Source: Psychrobacter pasteurii (GTDB lineage: Bacteria; Pseudomonadota; Gammaproteobacteria; Pseudomonadales; Moraxellaceae). From it: a stretch of 64,000 nucleotides of DNA. Location: NCBI RefSeq assembly GCF_900162815.1, contig NZ_FUGD01000055.1, forward strand, positions 1 through 64,000. Direction: 5' to 3'. A model generated the notes under the pieces. That model did not search any database, had not been told where the DNA came from, and saw nothing but the letters and a program-made list of their open reading frames with translations. Positions 55,583-63,885 of the stretch are shown in pieces. The translations under genes and the position numbers were made by a program. How positions within the stretch are numbered: position 1 is the first letter of the stretch; every line of letters begins with the position of its first letter.

Positions 55583-55727
55583 GCCGCACTGATATGAGGT
55601 GAGACAGTTAATTGAGCATAGCCATAATTGACCCCTGCCGTCAAATCCGTACACCTAAACTTGGGAGATTTTAATTACGCAGCCTGACGGTAGAAATCAA
55701 CCCAAACCTGTCTTGGCGATCTCATAC

Positions 55728-56687
55728 CTAAATCTTGCTGAATCCTCGTTCCACTCGAGCATAGCTCTCACCTTGCGTCGCTGCAAAGCAGTGCTTTGCT
55801 AATCGCTCCTCATTGTAATAAAACTCAATATATTTGATGATACTGTTGATAGCCTCAAATCGAGTTGTGTAATTATGATGATATACCAACTCATTCTTTA
55901 AAACGCCCCAGAAGCTCTCTATTGGCGCGTTATCATAACAGTTGCCTTTAGCACTCATAGATCCTTTAAAACCGTATTTACTGATGATTTTGCGATAATC
56001 ATCGCTGCAATACTGACTACCTCTATCTGAATGCACAATAAGACCTTGGCTAGGTCGTTTATCCTTGATTGCTTTATTTAAGGCTCTACAGACTAAATCT
56101 GCTTTCATGCGTTTATCGATAGCGTAGCTAACCAGTTCTTTGGTATACAAGTCTTTGACGCCTGCCAAATAAAGCCAGCCCTCATCTGTCCAGATATAGG
56201 TGATATCACTGACCCATGCACAATTAGGACGATTAACGCCAAATTGTTGTTTAAGCAAATTAGGATAGATTCGCTTGTTATGGTCTGAGTCTGTTGTCAC
56301 TTTAAAGCGCTTATGACGTCTACATTTGATGTCATGTTCTTCCTTGATACTACGTACCATATACTTGCTGACATCGTGCCCTTGTTCACTTAAATGTGCG
56401 TGTAGACGCTGATAACCATATCGCTCTTTGGTTTCACTGTGAGCAGCTTTTACAAGCAGTTCACAGCGGTTACGATGTATTTGCTGAGCACTGATATCAC
56501 GCTTCGTCCAGTCATAGTAGCTTGATGGTTTGATATCAAGGATTTTACACATGCTGGTAATGCTAAATTCATATTTGTGATGGTCAATAAAGGCGTACCT
56601 TACTGACCGTTCCTTGCAAAGTACGCCGTGGCCCCACTCGAGCATAGCTCTCGTCTTGCGTCGGGGCGAAGCAGTGCTTCGCTTCAT
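55728..56687 (-). pseudogene. IS3-family transposase ORFB, altered at both ends
   Basis: The open frame gives 319 residues with an rve-type integrase core: WVSDITYIWTDEGWLYLAGVKDLYTKELV (first Asp), LIVHSDRGSQYCSDDYRKII (second Asp), NCYDNAPIESFWGVLKNEL (Glu). The first 23 residues and the last 22 are encoded by two copies of a 64-bp palindromic repeat, not by the transposase. Downstream of the present stop the original C-terminus is still readable in another frame (IQQDLGMRSPRQVWVDFYRQ, original stop at 55675-55677). The gene is therefore a disrupted ORFB with an intact catalytic core. Confidence 0.8.
55751..55814 (-). repeat. 64-bp palindromic element, copy 2 (ORFB end)
   Basis: Shares about 44 of the first 50 bases with 56634-56698. 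It contains the stem GCAAAGCAGTGCTTTGC and a smaller GAGC-ATA-GCTC hairpin. It lies inside ORFB just after the codons for YYNEER and splits off the native C-terminus. Confidence 0.8.
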
Positions 56688-56698
56688 TCCTCCTCATT
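56634..56698 (-). repeat. 64-bp palindromic element, copy 1 (ORFA/ORFB junction)
   Basis: Contains the stem GCGAAGCAGTGCTTCGC, where copy 2 has A-T instead of G-C at one pair: a compensatory change that keeps the hairpin. It replaces the frameshift region between ORFA (EREIL) and the shared YFA segment, and so separates the two transposase parts. Confidence 0.8.
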
Positions 56699-56999
56699 TA
56701 GTATCTCTCGCTCTTCTTGTGCAATCTTCAACTCTCGCCTTAAACGCTTATTCTCTTCAATAACGGCCATTAATTCAGAATCAAACTGTTTAGTACCTTT
56801 GAGCTTACCTTGATTAGCTTTCCGTTGCCAATTAGCTAGCGTTTGCATTGGTAGCCCTAACTGCCTTGCTGTGGCACTGACATTGCCACCATTATCTTCT
56901 ATTGCTTTGACCGCTTCTGCTTTAAATTCTTCACTATATCTCTTAACTTTGAACCGCCCCGGTATTGTCAGAGACTTAATATTCTGAGAGAATACGACA

Positions 57000-57263
57000 A
57001 TGAAAAGACAAACCTACACTCCTGCCACATGGTCAGCTATTCAAGCCATTGCCCCTAAGATTGGCTGCACGCCTGAAACCCTGCGCTCATGGCACAAGAA
57101 GCATATAGATCAAACTATCCCTGCATCGGTACAAGCTCAAAGCCAAGAGCAACGTATTAAAGATCTTGAACGTGAATGCAGAGAACTCAAACAGGCCAAT
57201 GAGATCATACGTAAGGCAGCGGCTTTTTTCGCCCAGGCGGAGAAGGGCCGTCCACCGAAATAA
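57000..57263 (+). CDS. IS3-family transposase ORFA (inner element)
   Basis: An 87-residue DNA-binding protein with a helix-turn-helix (IQAIAPKIGCTPETLRSWHKK) and a coiled-coil zipper (EQRIKDLERECRELKQANEIIRKAAAFFAQAE). The TAA stop overlaps the ATG of ORFB by one base (TAATG). In IS3 elements the full transposase is usually made by frameshifting near the AAAG region before this stop. Confidence 0.93.
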   Translation: MKRQTYTPATWSAIQAIAPKIGCTPETLRSWHKKHIDQTIPASVQAQSQEQRIKDLERECRELKQANEIIRKAAAFFAQAEKGRPPK

Positions 57264-58165
57264 TGGTCAAATTTATCGATGATCACAAGCAGAAATACGG
57301 GATCGAGCCAATATGTAGAGTACTACCGATTGCCCCATCAACCTACTACCGTACTAAAGACTTGGAGAGTTGCCCTGAAAAGCGCTCGTTGCGTCAGCAG
57401 CATGACGACTATTATATCAGCGAGATTAAACGCATCTGGCAGGACAGTAAATGCCGTTACGGTGTTCGTAAAGTCTGGCAGCAGATGAAGGCAGATGGTA
57501 TTCATGTGGCTCGTTGTACGGTAGAGCGTTTAATGAAGCAGTATGGTATGCAAGGCATCTGGCGCGGTAAGGGCAAGATCACCACCAACAGCCGTGATGA
57601 CCAAAAACGCGCTGATGACCTAGTCAATCGTAACTTTAATGCCCATCGTCCCAATCAGCTATGGGTAGCTGACTTCACCTATATAAAAACAACTAGCGGC
57701 TGGGTATATACTGCTTTTATTATTGACGTGTTTGCCCGTAGCATTGTCGGTTGGAAAGTATCTAATCGCATGAACACGGATATGGTTATGGCTGCGCTAA
57801 ATCAGGCGATAGCAGACAGGAACAACCCTAAGGATGTCATTCATCACAGTGATCGAGGGGTTCAGTACTTATCCATTCGCTATACTGACAAAATGTGTGA
57901 CTCTGGTATCATAGCTTCTGTCGGCACGACTGGTGATTCATACGATAATGCACTGGCTGAAACGGTCAATGGACTCTATAAATCTGAGGTAATTGACTAT
58001 TTAAAGGAGAACTGGACTGGTATCAATGATATTGAACTGGCAACCCTTGAATGGGTGGATTGGTTTAATAAAATACGACTGCATAGCACGATTGGTTATG
58101 TGTCGCCCTTTGAGTTTGAAAAGCGGTATTATGATAATTTAATCCTGTCAGGCATTGCTGCCTGA
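57263..58165 (+). CDS. IS3-family transposase ORFB (inner element)
   Basis: A 300-residue DDE integrase-core protein: HTH_21-like region YYISEIKRIWQDSKCRYGVRKVWQQM, then LWVADFTYIKTTSGWVYTAFIIDVFARSIVGW (first Asp), VIHHSDRGVQYLSIRY (second Asp) and TTGDSYDNALAETVNGLYKSEV (Glu), ending with LEWVDWFNKIRLHSTIGYVSPFEFE. It is complete and of normal length. Confidence 0.95.
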   Translation: MVKFIDDHKQKYGIEPICRVLPIAPSTYYRTKDLESCPEKRSLRQQHDDYYISEIKRIWQDSKCRYGVRKVWQQMKADGIHVARCTVERLMKQYGMQGIWRGKGKITTNSRDDQKRADDLVNRNFNAHRPNQLWVADFTYIKTTSGWVYTAFIIDVFARSIVGWKVSNRMNTDMVMAALNQAIADRNNPKDVIHHSDRGVQYLSIRYTDKMCDSGIIASVGTTGDSYDNALAETVNGLYKSEVIDYLKENWTGINDIELATLEWVDWFNKIRLHSTIGYVSPFEFEKRYYDNLILSGIAA

Positions 58166-58332
58166 CTCAAGTAAATCAGCCTCCGATAAAGTCGGGGCGG
58201 TTCACTTTCTTAGTCATGGTGAACTCCTATTTGTCTTCTTTAGTTTACCAAGTTTTTCTCTACGGTTTTTTCAGCATACACCAGCAAGTGCTTAGCCGAT
58301 TGTAGCGGATATACTGTATTGATAAAGTAAAT

Positions 58333-60465
58333 CTAACCATCATTGCCCCAACGTATCTTACTTAACTCATCAAGTAAGGCTGGTCGTCTTGGCTTAGTAC
58401 TAAATCGGGCTTGCCATCCTGCGACCATCGGTTGCCATACCTTTTTGCCCTCAGGAAGTGCCTCTAACATGATTTGAATATCCTGTGCCAACTCATGATA
58501 ATGCTTGCGTTCACCGACATTTTCAATACATTTTTGCCAATGTTGTAGATAAAAATCTATCAACCAACTTGCATCATTAGCAATCAATTCATCTTGATAA
58601 CGCTTGATATAATAAATATCAGGATGAGCTTTAATCAAAGCTGATAGCGCTTCGCTTTGTTTTTCTAGTTCATAGATTTGAATTAATACAGCATAGGTAC
58701 TTCTGTCAAAGGTTGAACGGGCAAAATATGAGTTCATAGAAGGTGCATCATTAATACTTTTATCAATGCTTTGTTGCAAGCTGTGTTGTAACTCTACCTG
58801 TTTCGCCTTGATAGTTTTTTGCCATTCAGTTTCTGTATAGCTATCCTTCCATTGTTGATAATAAGACTCATTAATTCTACCGCTACTCGCTTCAATTGCT
58901 AACGCTTTACTGTTCTCACGCAAGATAGTCAATAACTTATCTTTATCGTACCTTTTAGTTTGTAATGTGTCATTTTTTAATGCCTGACTGGCTATATTGA
59001 CAAACTGTATTTGCCATTCCTCTATCTCACTATGATAACCCCTATCTTTTCTCTTAGCTATCCTCACGCCTTCTTCAATGAAGCTCATAGCATCTTCTAA
59101 CTTACCTTCTTGCATGGCATTATTTATCAGCATAAGGCGAATGGCTGGCAGATGTTGATAATCTTTTATCAGCTGGGCAACAGGCTCAACAACCTTAGAA
59201 TAAATAGCCAGCTTAGGCGTATTATGAATATAATTTAATAAGCCAATTTTTAGTACCATCATGTTTTTAAGCTCAAAATCCCTATAAGAGGAAATTTTGG
59301 TCTTCTCGATACTTTGGTTTAAAAAATTAACCGCACCTAGCCAATCTTGCTTAGCAATAAATAAATCAAAGTACAATCGTTCCATATGATAGTTGTCAGA
59401 GATTTGACGTATATCACCTTCATATTGCCAGTATTGTATTTTCTCTTTTATCTCAGTGATTAAGGTATCAGGCAGGTAGGTATGGTATACCGTAAAATCT
59501 TGTGACCAATCTGGCAAATATCCAATACCATAGTCATTATCTTCAACATTAAACAATACTTTGCCAAGCTTGGCAAAACCTACATTAACAGGCTCATATA
59601 AGTCTGAGTCGGGATACTCATCATACAGCCTGAGTATCGTATCCATCCAATATATTGCCATACTAAGTTGGTATTGAGGCTGAGTAGTAAACTGGTTAAA
59701 CAACATATCAAATTGATATAAAGGCTCACTGACATCAGGTTCATAGCCATATAATTGATAATCATCTAAGTCTAGTAGGCTATCAATTTGACGATATAAA
59801 GACTGCAAAACGATAGGGTGATGCTCAAAGCTTTCGTATTTGGAAGATATGTCTTGGATTCTTTCGTCTTTTAAATTAGAAAACTCATAATCCTGTTTGG
59901 CACTGGCATTTGTATTGACTTTGCTATGGGCATTATTTTCATGGGCCTTTGCCTGATACTGGCTGTGCCAGATGACCAATTCATCGATAAGCTCAGGATG
60001 ACGCAAAAAGCAATGCTGAACGAAATTGCGCAGTGCTTTTTCATCAAGGGAATGTATCATCTTATCCTTATCAATTATGCCATCAAGCACCTCAGCACTT
60101 CCAACATCATTATAACAATCCATACCAGTCGCCGAGTCGATTGTAGGCAGTTGACCGCCTGCTTGTAACGTACGAACTTTTAGTAACATTGCTACCATAT
60201 GCTTGCAATAATCATCATAAGGGCATTGGCAGCTCATAGACTCAATCACCATATCTTTATCTGGCAAATCTGTGAGCAATAGCTTGACTTGATAAGAACG
60301 ACTGCCAATCACATAAGAGACATATTGCTTGGTTTTTATACCGTGGGTACTGACACTTTGCTTTGATAGCTGAGTCACTCGCCCCATGTTTTCATAGTCA
60401 CACCCACGCTCGATGATAGTATTTCTAAATAGCTTCTCAAAGCGTGATAACTTGCCAAGTGCCAT
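58333..60465 (-). CDS. SWIM zinc-finger protein
   Basis: A 710-residue protein with an N-terminal SWIM zinc finger, CQCPYDDYCKHMVAMLL (about residues 79-95), the CxCx(n)CxH pattern. The rest (about 190-710) is helical and repeat-like, rich in Tyr, Gln and Asp, with no recognisable enzyme motif; such tails are common in bacterial SWIM proteins of unknown role. AGGGTACAAG precedes the ATG. It is transcribed alone between the IS pair and transposase remnants. Confidence 0.8.
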   Translation of the reverse strand: MALGKLSRFEKLFRNTIIERGCDYENMGRVTQLSKQSVSTHGIKTKQYVSYVIGSRSYQVKLLLTDLPDKDMVIESMSCQCPYDDYCKHMVAMLLKVRTLQAGGQLPTIDSATGMDCYNDVGSAEVLDGIIDKDKMIHSLDEKALRNFVQHCFLRHPELIDELVIWHSQYQAKAHENNAHSKVNTNASAKQDYEFSNLKDERIQDISSKYESFEHHPIVLQSLYRQIDSLLDLDDYQLYGYEPDVSEPLYQFDMLFNQFTTQPQYQLSMAIYWMDTILRLYDEYPDSDLYEPVNVGFAKLGKVLFNVEDNDYGIGYLPDWSQDFTVYHTYLPDTLITEIKEKIQYWQYEGDIRQISDNYHMERLYFDLFIAKQDWLGAVNFLNQSIEKTKISSYRDFELKNMMVLKIGLLNYIHNTPKLAIYSKVVEPVAQLIKDYQHLPAIRLMLINNAMQEGKLEDAMSFIEEGVRIAKRKDRGYHSEIEEWQIQFVNIASQALKNDTLQTKRYDKDKLLTILRENSKALAIEASSGRINESYYQQWKDSYTETEWQKTIKAKQVELQHSLQQSIDKSINDAPSMNSYFARSTFDRSTYAVLIQIYELEKQSEALSALIKAHPDIYYIKRYQDELIANDASWLIDFYLQHWQKCIENVGERKHYHELAQDIQIMLEALPEGKKVWQPMVAGWQARFSTKPRRPALLDELSKIRWGNDG

Positions 60466-60585
60466 CTTGTACCCTTTTATTTACAGCTTTATAGTTAATA
60501 CCCCGCTCTCAACACTTTTAGGGGTTGAAAAAAATGACACCTCACTATCCTTAAAGTTTTCGACCAAGAAGACCAAGGACAATGA

Positions 60586-60697
60586 GATGCCACTTGACGA
60601 ATTTATCATTAATATCTATCTAATGGTAGAGCAATATTATACCAATTCCCTCTATACACGACAAAAAACAAAAAAGCTGACTAAGGACAAGGCATAA
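60586..60697 (+). pseudogene. probable transposase N-terminal remnant
   Basis: MPLDEFIINIYLMVEQYY resembles the start of some IS transposases (xFIIxVYxxVE-type N-termini) and then runs into the 73-bp repeat at 60650. Upstream, 60500-60530 holds an ACCCCGCTCTCAACACTTTTAGGGG-like dyad region that may be an IS end. I cannot assign the family with confidence. Confidence 0.35.
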
Positions 60698-60723
60698 TAG
60701 TAATTTTTCTTACGAACCACACT
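60650..60723. repeat. 73-bp repeat, copy 2 of an inverted pair
   Basis: Reverse complement of 49-121 (one substitution and a single-base length difference). It cuts off the transposase-like fragment to its left and lies just before an IS256-type fragment on its right. Confidence 0.8.
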
Positions 60724-60753
60724 TGATGAAATGAGAGTCGCCTAATTCATTAA

Positions 60754-60942
60754 ATGGTGACAACTATGTTGACAAACACCGAGCGTAAGATATTCCCATC
60801 TGATCAAGCGGCGTTTAAGGTTGTTTATCTAGCAACTCAGCAGGCTTCTAAAAAGTGGTCGATGCCTATCCGTAACTGGACGTCTGCTCTTAATCGCTTT
60901 ATGATTATGTTCGATGAGCGTGTTAGTAAGCATTTAATCTAA
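60754..60942 (+). pseudogene. IS256-family transposase, C-terminal remnant
   Basis: About 60 residues matching the conserved end of IS256-type (Mutator-like) transposases: FPSDQAAFKVVYLA, then ASKKWSMPIRNWTSALNRFMIMFDERV. The whole catalytic part is missing. After the stop, GTTACACAGAATCTGGGA at about 60955 looks like the IS256-type terminal sequence. Confidence 0.75.
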
Positions 60943-61310
60943 ATTGCAGTTACACAGAATCTGGGATGGGCTCTCTTAACGATTTTTATTTATCAACTTG
61001 ACTGTCAGCGCAACTAATTAGCATATACTCTGTTAGTTGGATTTCATTTTCTAGATTACCTCTAATTATCATCTCATACCTTTAGCTTCCTATAAACCTT
61101 ATAAAAACATTCTCCTGCCAACAATAATAGCAGATAGCCCTAGATGCATAAGACTCCATAGGTGATTACAACTTATTAACAAACAAGACATTTAGGATAA
61201 AGGATAGTTGGCTATTATGGAGTATTATTATTAAACGTTTGTATAATATAACTACAAAACTTATTTTACCGATTTTACCGCCTAAAAAAACGAGCAAGGG
61301 AGATGTCATA
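60943..61310. other. intergenic stretch after the IS256 remnant
   Basis: Holds the presumed right end of the IS256 remnant (up to about 60985) and the AT-rich promoter region of the PepSY-like lipoprotein genes. I see no gene or clear repeat in the rest. Confidence 0.4.
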
Positions 61311-61730
61311 ATGAAGGCTAATCATTCAGTACTTAAAAAAATGCTGTCACTGGCAATAGGGGCAACGTTAATTGGTGGCCTAGCTGGCTGTATTGTGACA
61401 CCTGATTACGACTATGGTGATCGTCCTATTTATAAGGATGATAGACACCAAACCAACAAACATCATGATAGAAAGTATAAGCACGACTATAAAAAGAAAT
61501 ATAAAGGCGATGATGTTGAAGATAGAATTAAACGAGAAGCTCGTTACCCTGCTATAAAAAGACAGGCTGTAAGAAAGGTTCAATCAATGGGTTATCGTGT
61601 TGATGAGATTGAACTAGATGAAAAGAATGGCCGTGGTATTTTTGAGATTGAAGCCAAACGTGGCGGGCAAGAGTACGAAATTGAACTCGGCTATCCCAAC
61701 CTAAATGTCATTAAGATTGAAAAAGACTAA
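61311..61730 (+). CDS. PepSY-like lipoprotein (first of a pair)
   Basis: A 139-residue lipoprotein with signal LSLAIGATLIGGLAGC (Cys about 28). A Lys/His/Asp/Tyr-rich linker (about 35-75) leads into a C-terminal PepSY-like domain: KRQAVRKVQSMGYRVDEIELDEKNGRGIFEIEAKRGGQEYEIELGYPNLNVIKIEKD. I chose the ATG at 61311 because AGGGAGATG is upstream and the signal starts there. A paralogue follows 53 bases later. PepSY domains are thought to bind or inhibit partner proteins in the envelope; the partner here is unknown. Confidence 0.8.
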   Translation: MKANHSVLKKMLSLAIGATLIGGLAGCIVTPDYDYGDRPIYKDDRHQTNKHHDRKYKHDYKKKYKGDDVEDRIKREARYPAIKRQAVRKVQSMGYRVDEIELDEKNGRGIFEIEAKRGGQEYEIELGYPNLNVIKIEKD

Positions 61731-61783
61731 ATTACTGCAAACATCTTTTTAAATATTATTTTAATACTTAGAGGTAAGTTTTC

Positions 61784-62170
61784 ATGACAAATATTAAGCT
61801 ACTATCAGCAGGCCTTATGGCTGCTACTTTAGGGGTTGCCACAGGCTGTACATCAACTCCATTAATCCTAGATGGTCCTATTTATCATCCTAATGGAGGC
61901 GTTTATTACCCGGATGGTAAAGGCGATTATAAAAAGCATGATGACTATAAAAAGAAAAATAAGAAGAAACACAAGAAGAGTGAGTACAATCGAGTTAATG
62001 CAGAGAGAGTGGCCACTCGTAAGTTAAACAGTATGGGCTACCGAGTTGAAAAGGTAGACTATAAGCACAGCCAAGGCATTGTCAAAACAAAAGCATACCG
62101 TGGTGGCAGTAAATATAAAATTGACTTGGCTTATCCAAGCATGAATGTGGTCAAGCTAAAGAAAGACTAG
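61784..62170 (+). CDS. PepSY-like lipoprotein (second of a pair)
   Basis: A 128-residue lipoprotein with signal LLSAGLMAATLGVATGC (Cys about 22). It has a highly basic linker (KKKNKKKHKKSEY) and a PepSY-like C-terminal domain (ATRKLNSMGYRVEKVDYKHSQGIVKTKAYRGGSKYKIDLAYPSMNVVKLKKD) parallel to that of the preceding gene. AGAGGTAAG precedes the ATG. The linker charge is unusual for an exported protein and may bind a polyanion such as LPS; this is inference. Confidence 0.8.
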   Translation: MTNIKLLSAGLMAATLGVATGCTSTPLILDGPIYHPNGGVYYPDGKGDYKKHDDYKKKNKKKHKKSEYNRVNAERVATRKLNSMGYRVEKVDYKHSQGIVKTKAYRGGSKYKIDLAYPSMNVVKLKKD

Positions 62171-62191
62171 TAGAGTAGGGGAGCGCCTACA

Positions 62192-63457
62192 TTAACGACT
62201 GCTCAGGCTGTCTATATAGTCTGCCCAGTGCTGCATCATTTGAGTACGTGTGTCTATCTCATCAAGTCGGTTATACGCTCCACCATGGGTATCTTTGATT
62301 CTATGGCCAAGCTGTAGCTCTGTCACAATGTCTGAATAGCGAAGTTCAGGTTGTTCCATCAGTAAAGTTTTGGCAGATGCCCTAAATCCATGTGCACAGT
62401 GCTTACCTTTATAGCCTAGACGATGAAAGGCTTGAACCAAGGTCGCTTTACTCATGTATGCATTATTTGATGAGCGAATTGACGCAAATACATAAGGCTT
62501 ATAACCGGTTATCTTTTGAATCTCACGCAGGCGGTAGATAACTTGATCTGCCAATGGCACTACCAAGCTTGAGACCATATCCTCACGACCTTCACCCTTA
62601 GTAGGTGAAAACTCCCATAGTTTATTATCCCAATCAATCTCATCCCAGCGCATAGAGCGCAGATCGATACTGCGCACAAAGACATAAGGCAATAAATTCA
62701 TTGCCATCAAGGTCAGCTCGCTTGCTGCAGTAAACTCTGACATATCCCTTAATAACATAGCAAACTCATCGGGTTTAGTCAGTGCTGGCAAGTGTTTACC
62801 AGAGTTGGCTGGTGCCAATTCTCCACGGGTGTAAATGGCAACGTTGTTATCGCACAAACCCCGTGCAACAGCGAATGAAAATACTTTTTCTGTATATAAA
62901 CGGGTACTGGCACCGACAAAGGCTGCTTCATTATCGTTATTTTGAATAGATTCACAGACGTTTAGGATGGTTTCGCTGGTAATATCATTAATACGTAAGT
63001 CGCCAATCTCAGCACACATATAACCCAAGCACAGATCCCAAAACTTTAAGGTAGATTCACTAAAAGAGCGCTTACCAGATTTGCGTTGACGGCGGCTATT
63101 AATTTTATTGTCCTTCCAGGCTTCAGCAATCTCAGAAAAAGTGGCATTTTTTAGATGAGCGTATTTATTAACCCGTTGCTGTTGGCGTATGGCTTTAGGG
63201 TCAGTGCCATTTCGAACCATATCTAATACAGATTCTGCTTTGGTTTTAGCCTCGTTTAAACTAATATCCTCTACAGAGCCCAAAGTCATACGTGGACGTT
63301 TATTAGGCTGATGTGGGTGGGTATAACGTAGATAATATTCTTTTTTACCATTAGGGTAGGTGCGTACACTTAACCCCGGCACACCAGCCACCGCAACTAG
63401 GTAATCTTTATCACGGCACTCAAGTCTATTGATGTCCCGTTTATTATGAATAATCAT
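62192..63457 (-). CDS. P4-type tyrosine integrase
   Basis: A 421-residue integrase. The N-terminal DUF4102-like arm-binding domain (LRYTHPHQPNKRPRMTLGSVEDISLNEAKTKAESVL) is followed by the core-binding region, then catalytic residues Arg in VRSIDLRSMRWDEID, HGFRASAKT and LGHRIKDTHGGAYNR with the Tyr. I chose the ATG at 63457 (MIIHNKRDINRL); the frame is open to a GTG at 63511. It converges on the PepSY-like pair with 21 bases between stops. It is not adjacent to a visible tRNA. Confidence 0.9.
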   Translation of the reverse strand: MIIHNKRDINRLECRDKDYLVAVAGVPGLSVRTYPNGKKEYYLRYTHPHQPNKRPRMTLGSVEDISLNEAKTKAESVLDMVRNGTDPKAIRQQQRVNKYAHLKNATFSEIAEAWKDNKINSRRQRKSGKRSFSESTLKFWDLCLGYMCAEIGDLRINDITSETILNVCESIQNNDNEAAFVGASTRLYTEKVFSFAVARGLCDNNVAIYTRGELAPANSGKHLPALTKPDEFAMLLRDMSEFTAASELTLMAMNLLPYVFVRSIDLRSMRWDEIDWDNKLWEFSPTKGEGREDMVSSLVVPLADQVIYRLREIQKITGYKPYVFASIRSSNNAYMSKATLVQAFHRLGYKGKHCAHGFRASAKTLLMEQPELRYSDIVTELQLGHRIKDTHGGAYNRLDEIDTRTQMMQHWADYIDSLSSR

Positions 63458-63639
63458 ATTTCTCACTTTATTGCTTTTATCAGTTAGATAAAGTGCACCT
63501 GTTTTTTGCACAACTTTTTATAAAATAATTTTTGTACAATCTAGATAATTATTGTGCTAAAGTATTCCTAACAAACAGCGTTCGCTGTCTCTCATTGCTA
63601 CTATCTCTTCTCAAATCCAGTGCCAAATCACTTCTTTAT

Positions 63640-63662
63640 TTGGACACCAAACTGGACACCAA
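63640..63662. repeat. tandem TGGACACCAAA repeats
   Basis: TTTGGACACCAAAC followed directly by TGGACACCAAAA. Two direct copies upstream of the integrase are candidates for integrase arm sites or one side of the attachment region. Confidence 0.4.
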
Positions 63663-63816
63663 AACCACATAAAATAAAATACAAACCCTTTATTATTATA
63701 GCTTTTATACTAAATTATCCCCAAGTATCCCTTGGGGATGATTTGGTTTATTATAGATGAAATAAAACATAAATGCTGGCAAGTGACGGTTTATTGGATA
63801 AAAAGGTGAATTTTTA

Positions 63817-63885
63817 TGCAAATAATAGGCGCCTGTATTTGCACAGAATTATAAAAGCAGGGTCTTAGTACTGTTCTGTGCAAAT
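63817..63885. repeat. nested palindromes with repeated GCGCCTGT
   Basis: TGCAAATA and TATTTGCA surround a central AGGCGCCT palindrome; ATTTGCACAGAA recurs inverted as TTCTGTGCAAAT 25 bases on, and GCGCCTGT recurs directly after it. No open frame covers it. Confidence 0.6.

Larger units (their letters stand above)
56950..58204 (+). mobile_element. complete IS3-family element (inner, 1255 bp)
   Basis: It begins TGAACCGCCCCGG and ends with the reverse complement TGAACCGCCCCGA; similarity of the ends continues for about 28 bases with mismatches. CTT is duplicated on both sides (56947-56949 and 58205-58207), the usual 3-bp duplication of IS3 elements. It contains ORFA and ORFB in plus orientation, both intact, so it may still be mobile. 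It is inserted in ORFA of the outer IS. Confidence 0.92.
56684..58217 (-). pseudogene. IS3-family transposase ORFA, split by the inner IS
   Basis: The 5' end (ATG at 58215-58217, codons MTKK) lies right of the inner element and the rest (56684-56949) left of it. Removing the inner element and one copy of the CTT target duplication restores a continuous MTKKVKRYSEEFKAEAVKAI with helix-turn-helix NVSATARQLGLPMQTLANWQ and a leucine-zipper-like tail. It then runs into the palindromic repeat and stops at 56684. A good ribosome binding site (AGGAG) precedes the ATG. Confidence 0.85.
55629..58283 (-). mobile_element. IS3-family element (outer), broken by a second IS3-family element
   Basis: The outer insertion sequence lies on the minus strand. 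Imperfect ends can be aligned: TCAAATCCGTACACC with AAACTTGG on the left, and on the right (reverse strand) GAAAAAACCGTAGAG with AAACTTGG. The exact outer boundaries are uncertain by a few bases and I see no clear target duplication. It carries ORFA (split by the inner element at 56950-58204) and ORFB (altered at two places by a 64-bp palindromic repeat). It can no longer be autonomous. Confidence 0.75.

Noticed and set aside
60413-60697. A 94-residue gene starting at 60413
   Set aside because: The first part overlaps the start of the SWIM gene on the other strand, and the end is made by the 73-bp repeat; only a remnant from 60586 is credible.
63585-63596. CAGCGTTCGCTG palindrome as another copy of the 64-bp element
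   Set aside because: Only a short hairpin; the rest of the 64-bp element is not present.
63540-63720. tRNA or tmRNA as attachment site of the second integrase
   Set aside because: No T-arm sequence or cloverleaf can be drawn on either strand.
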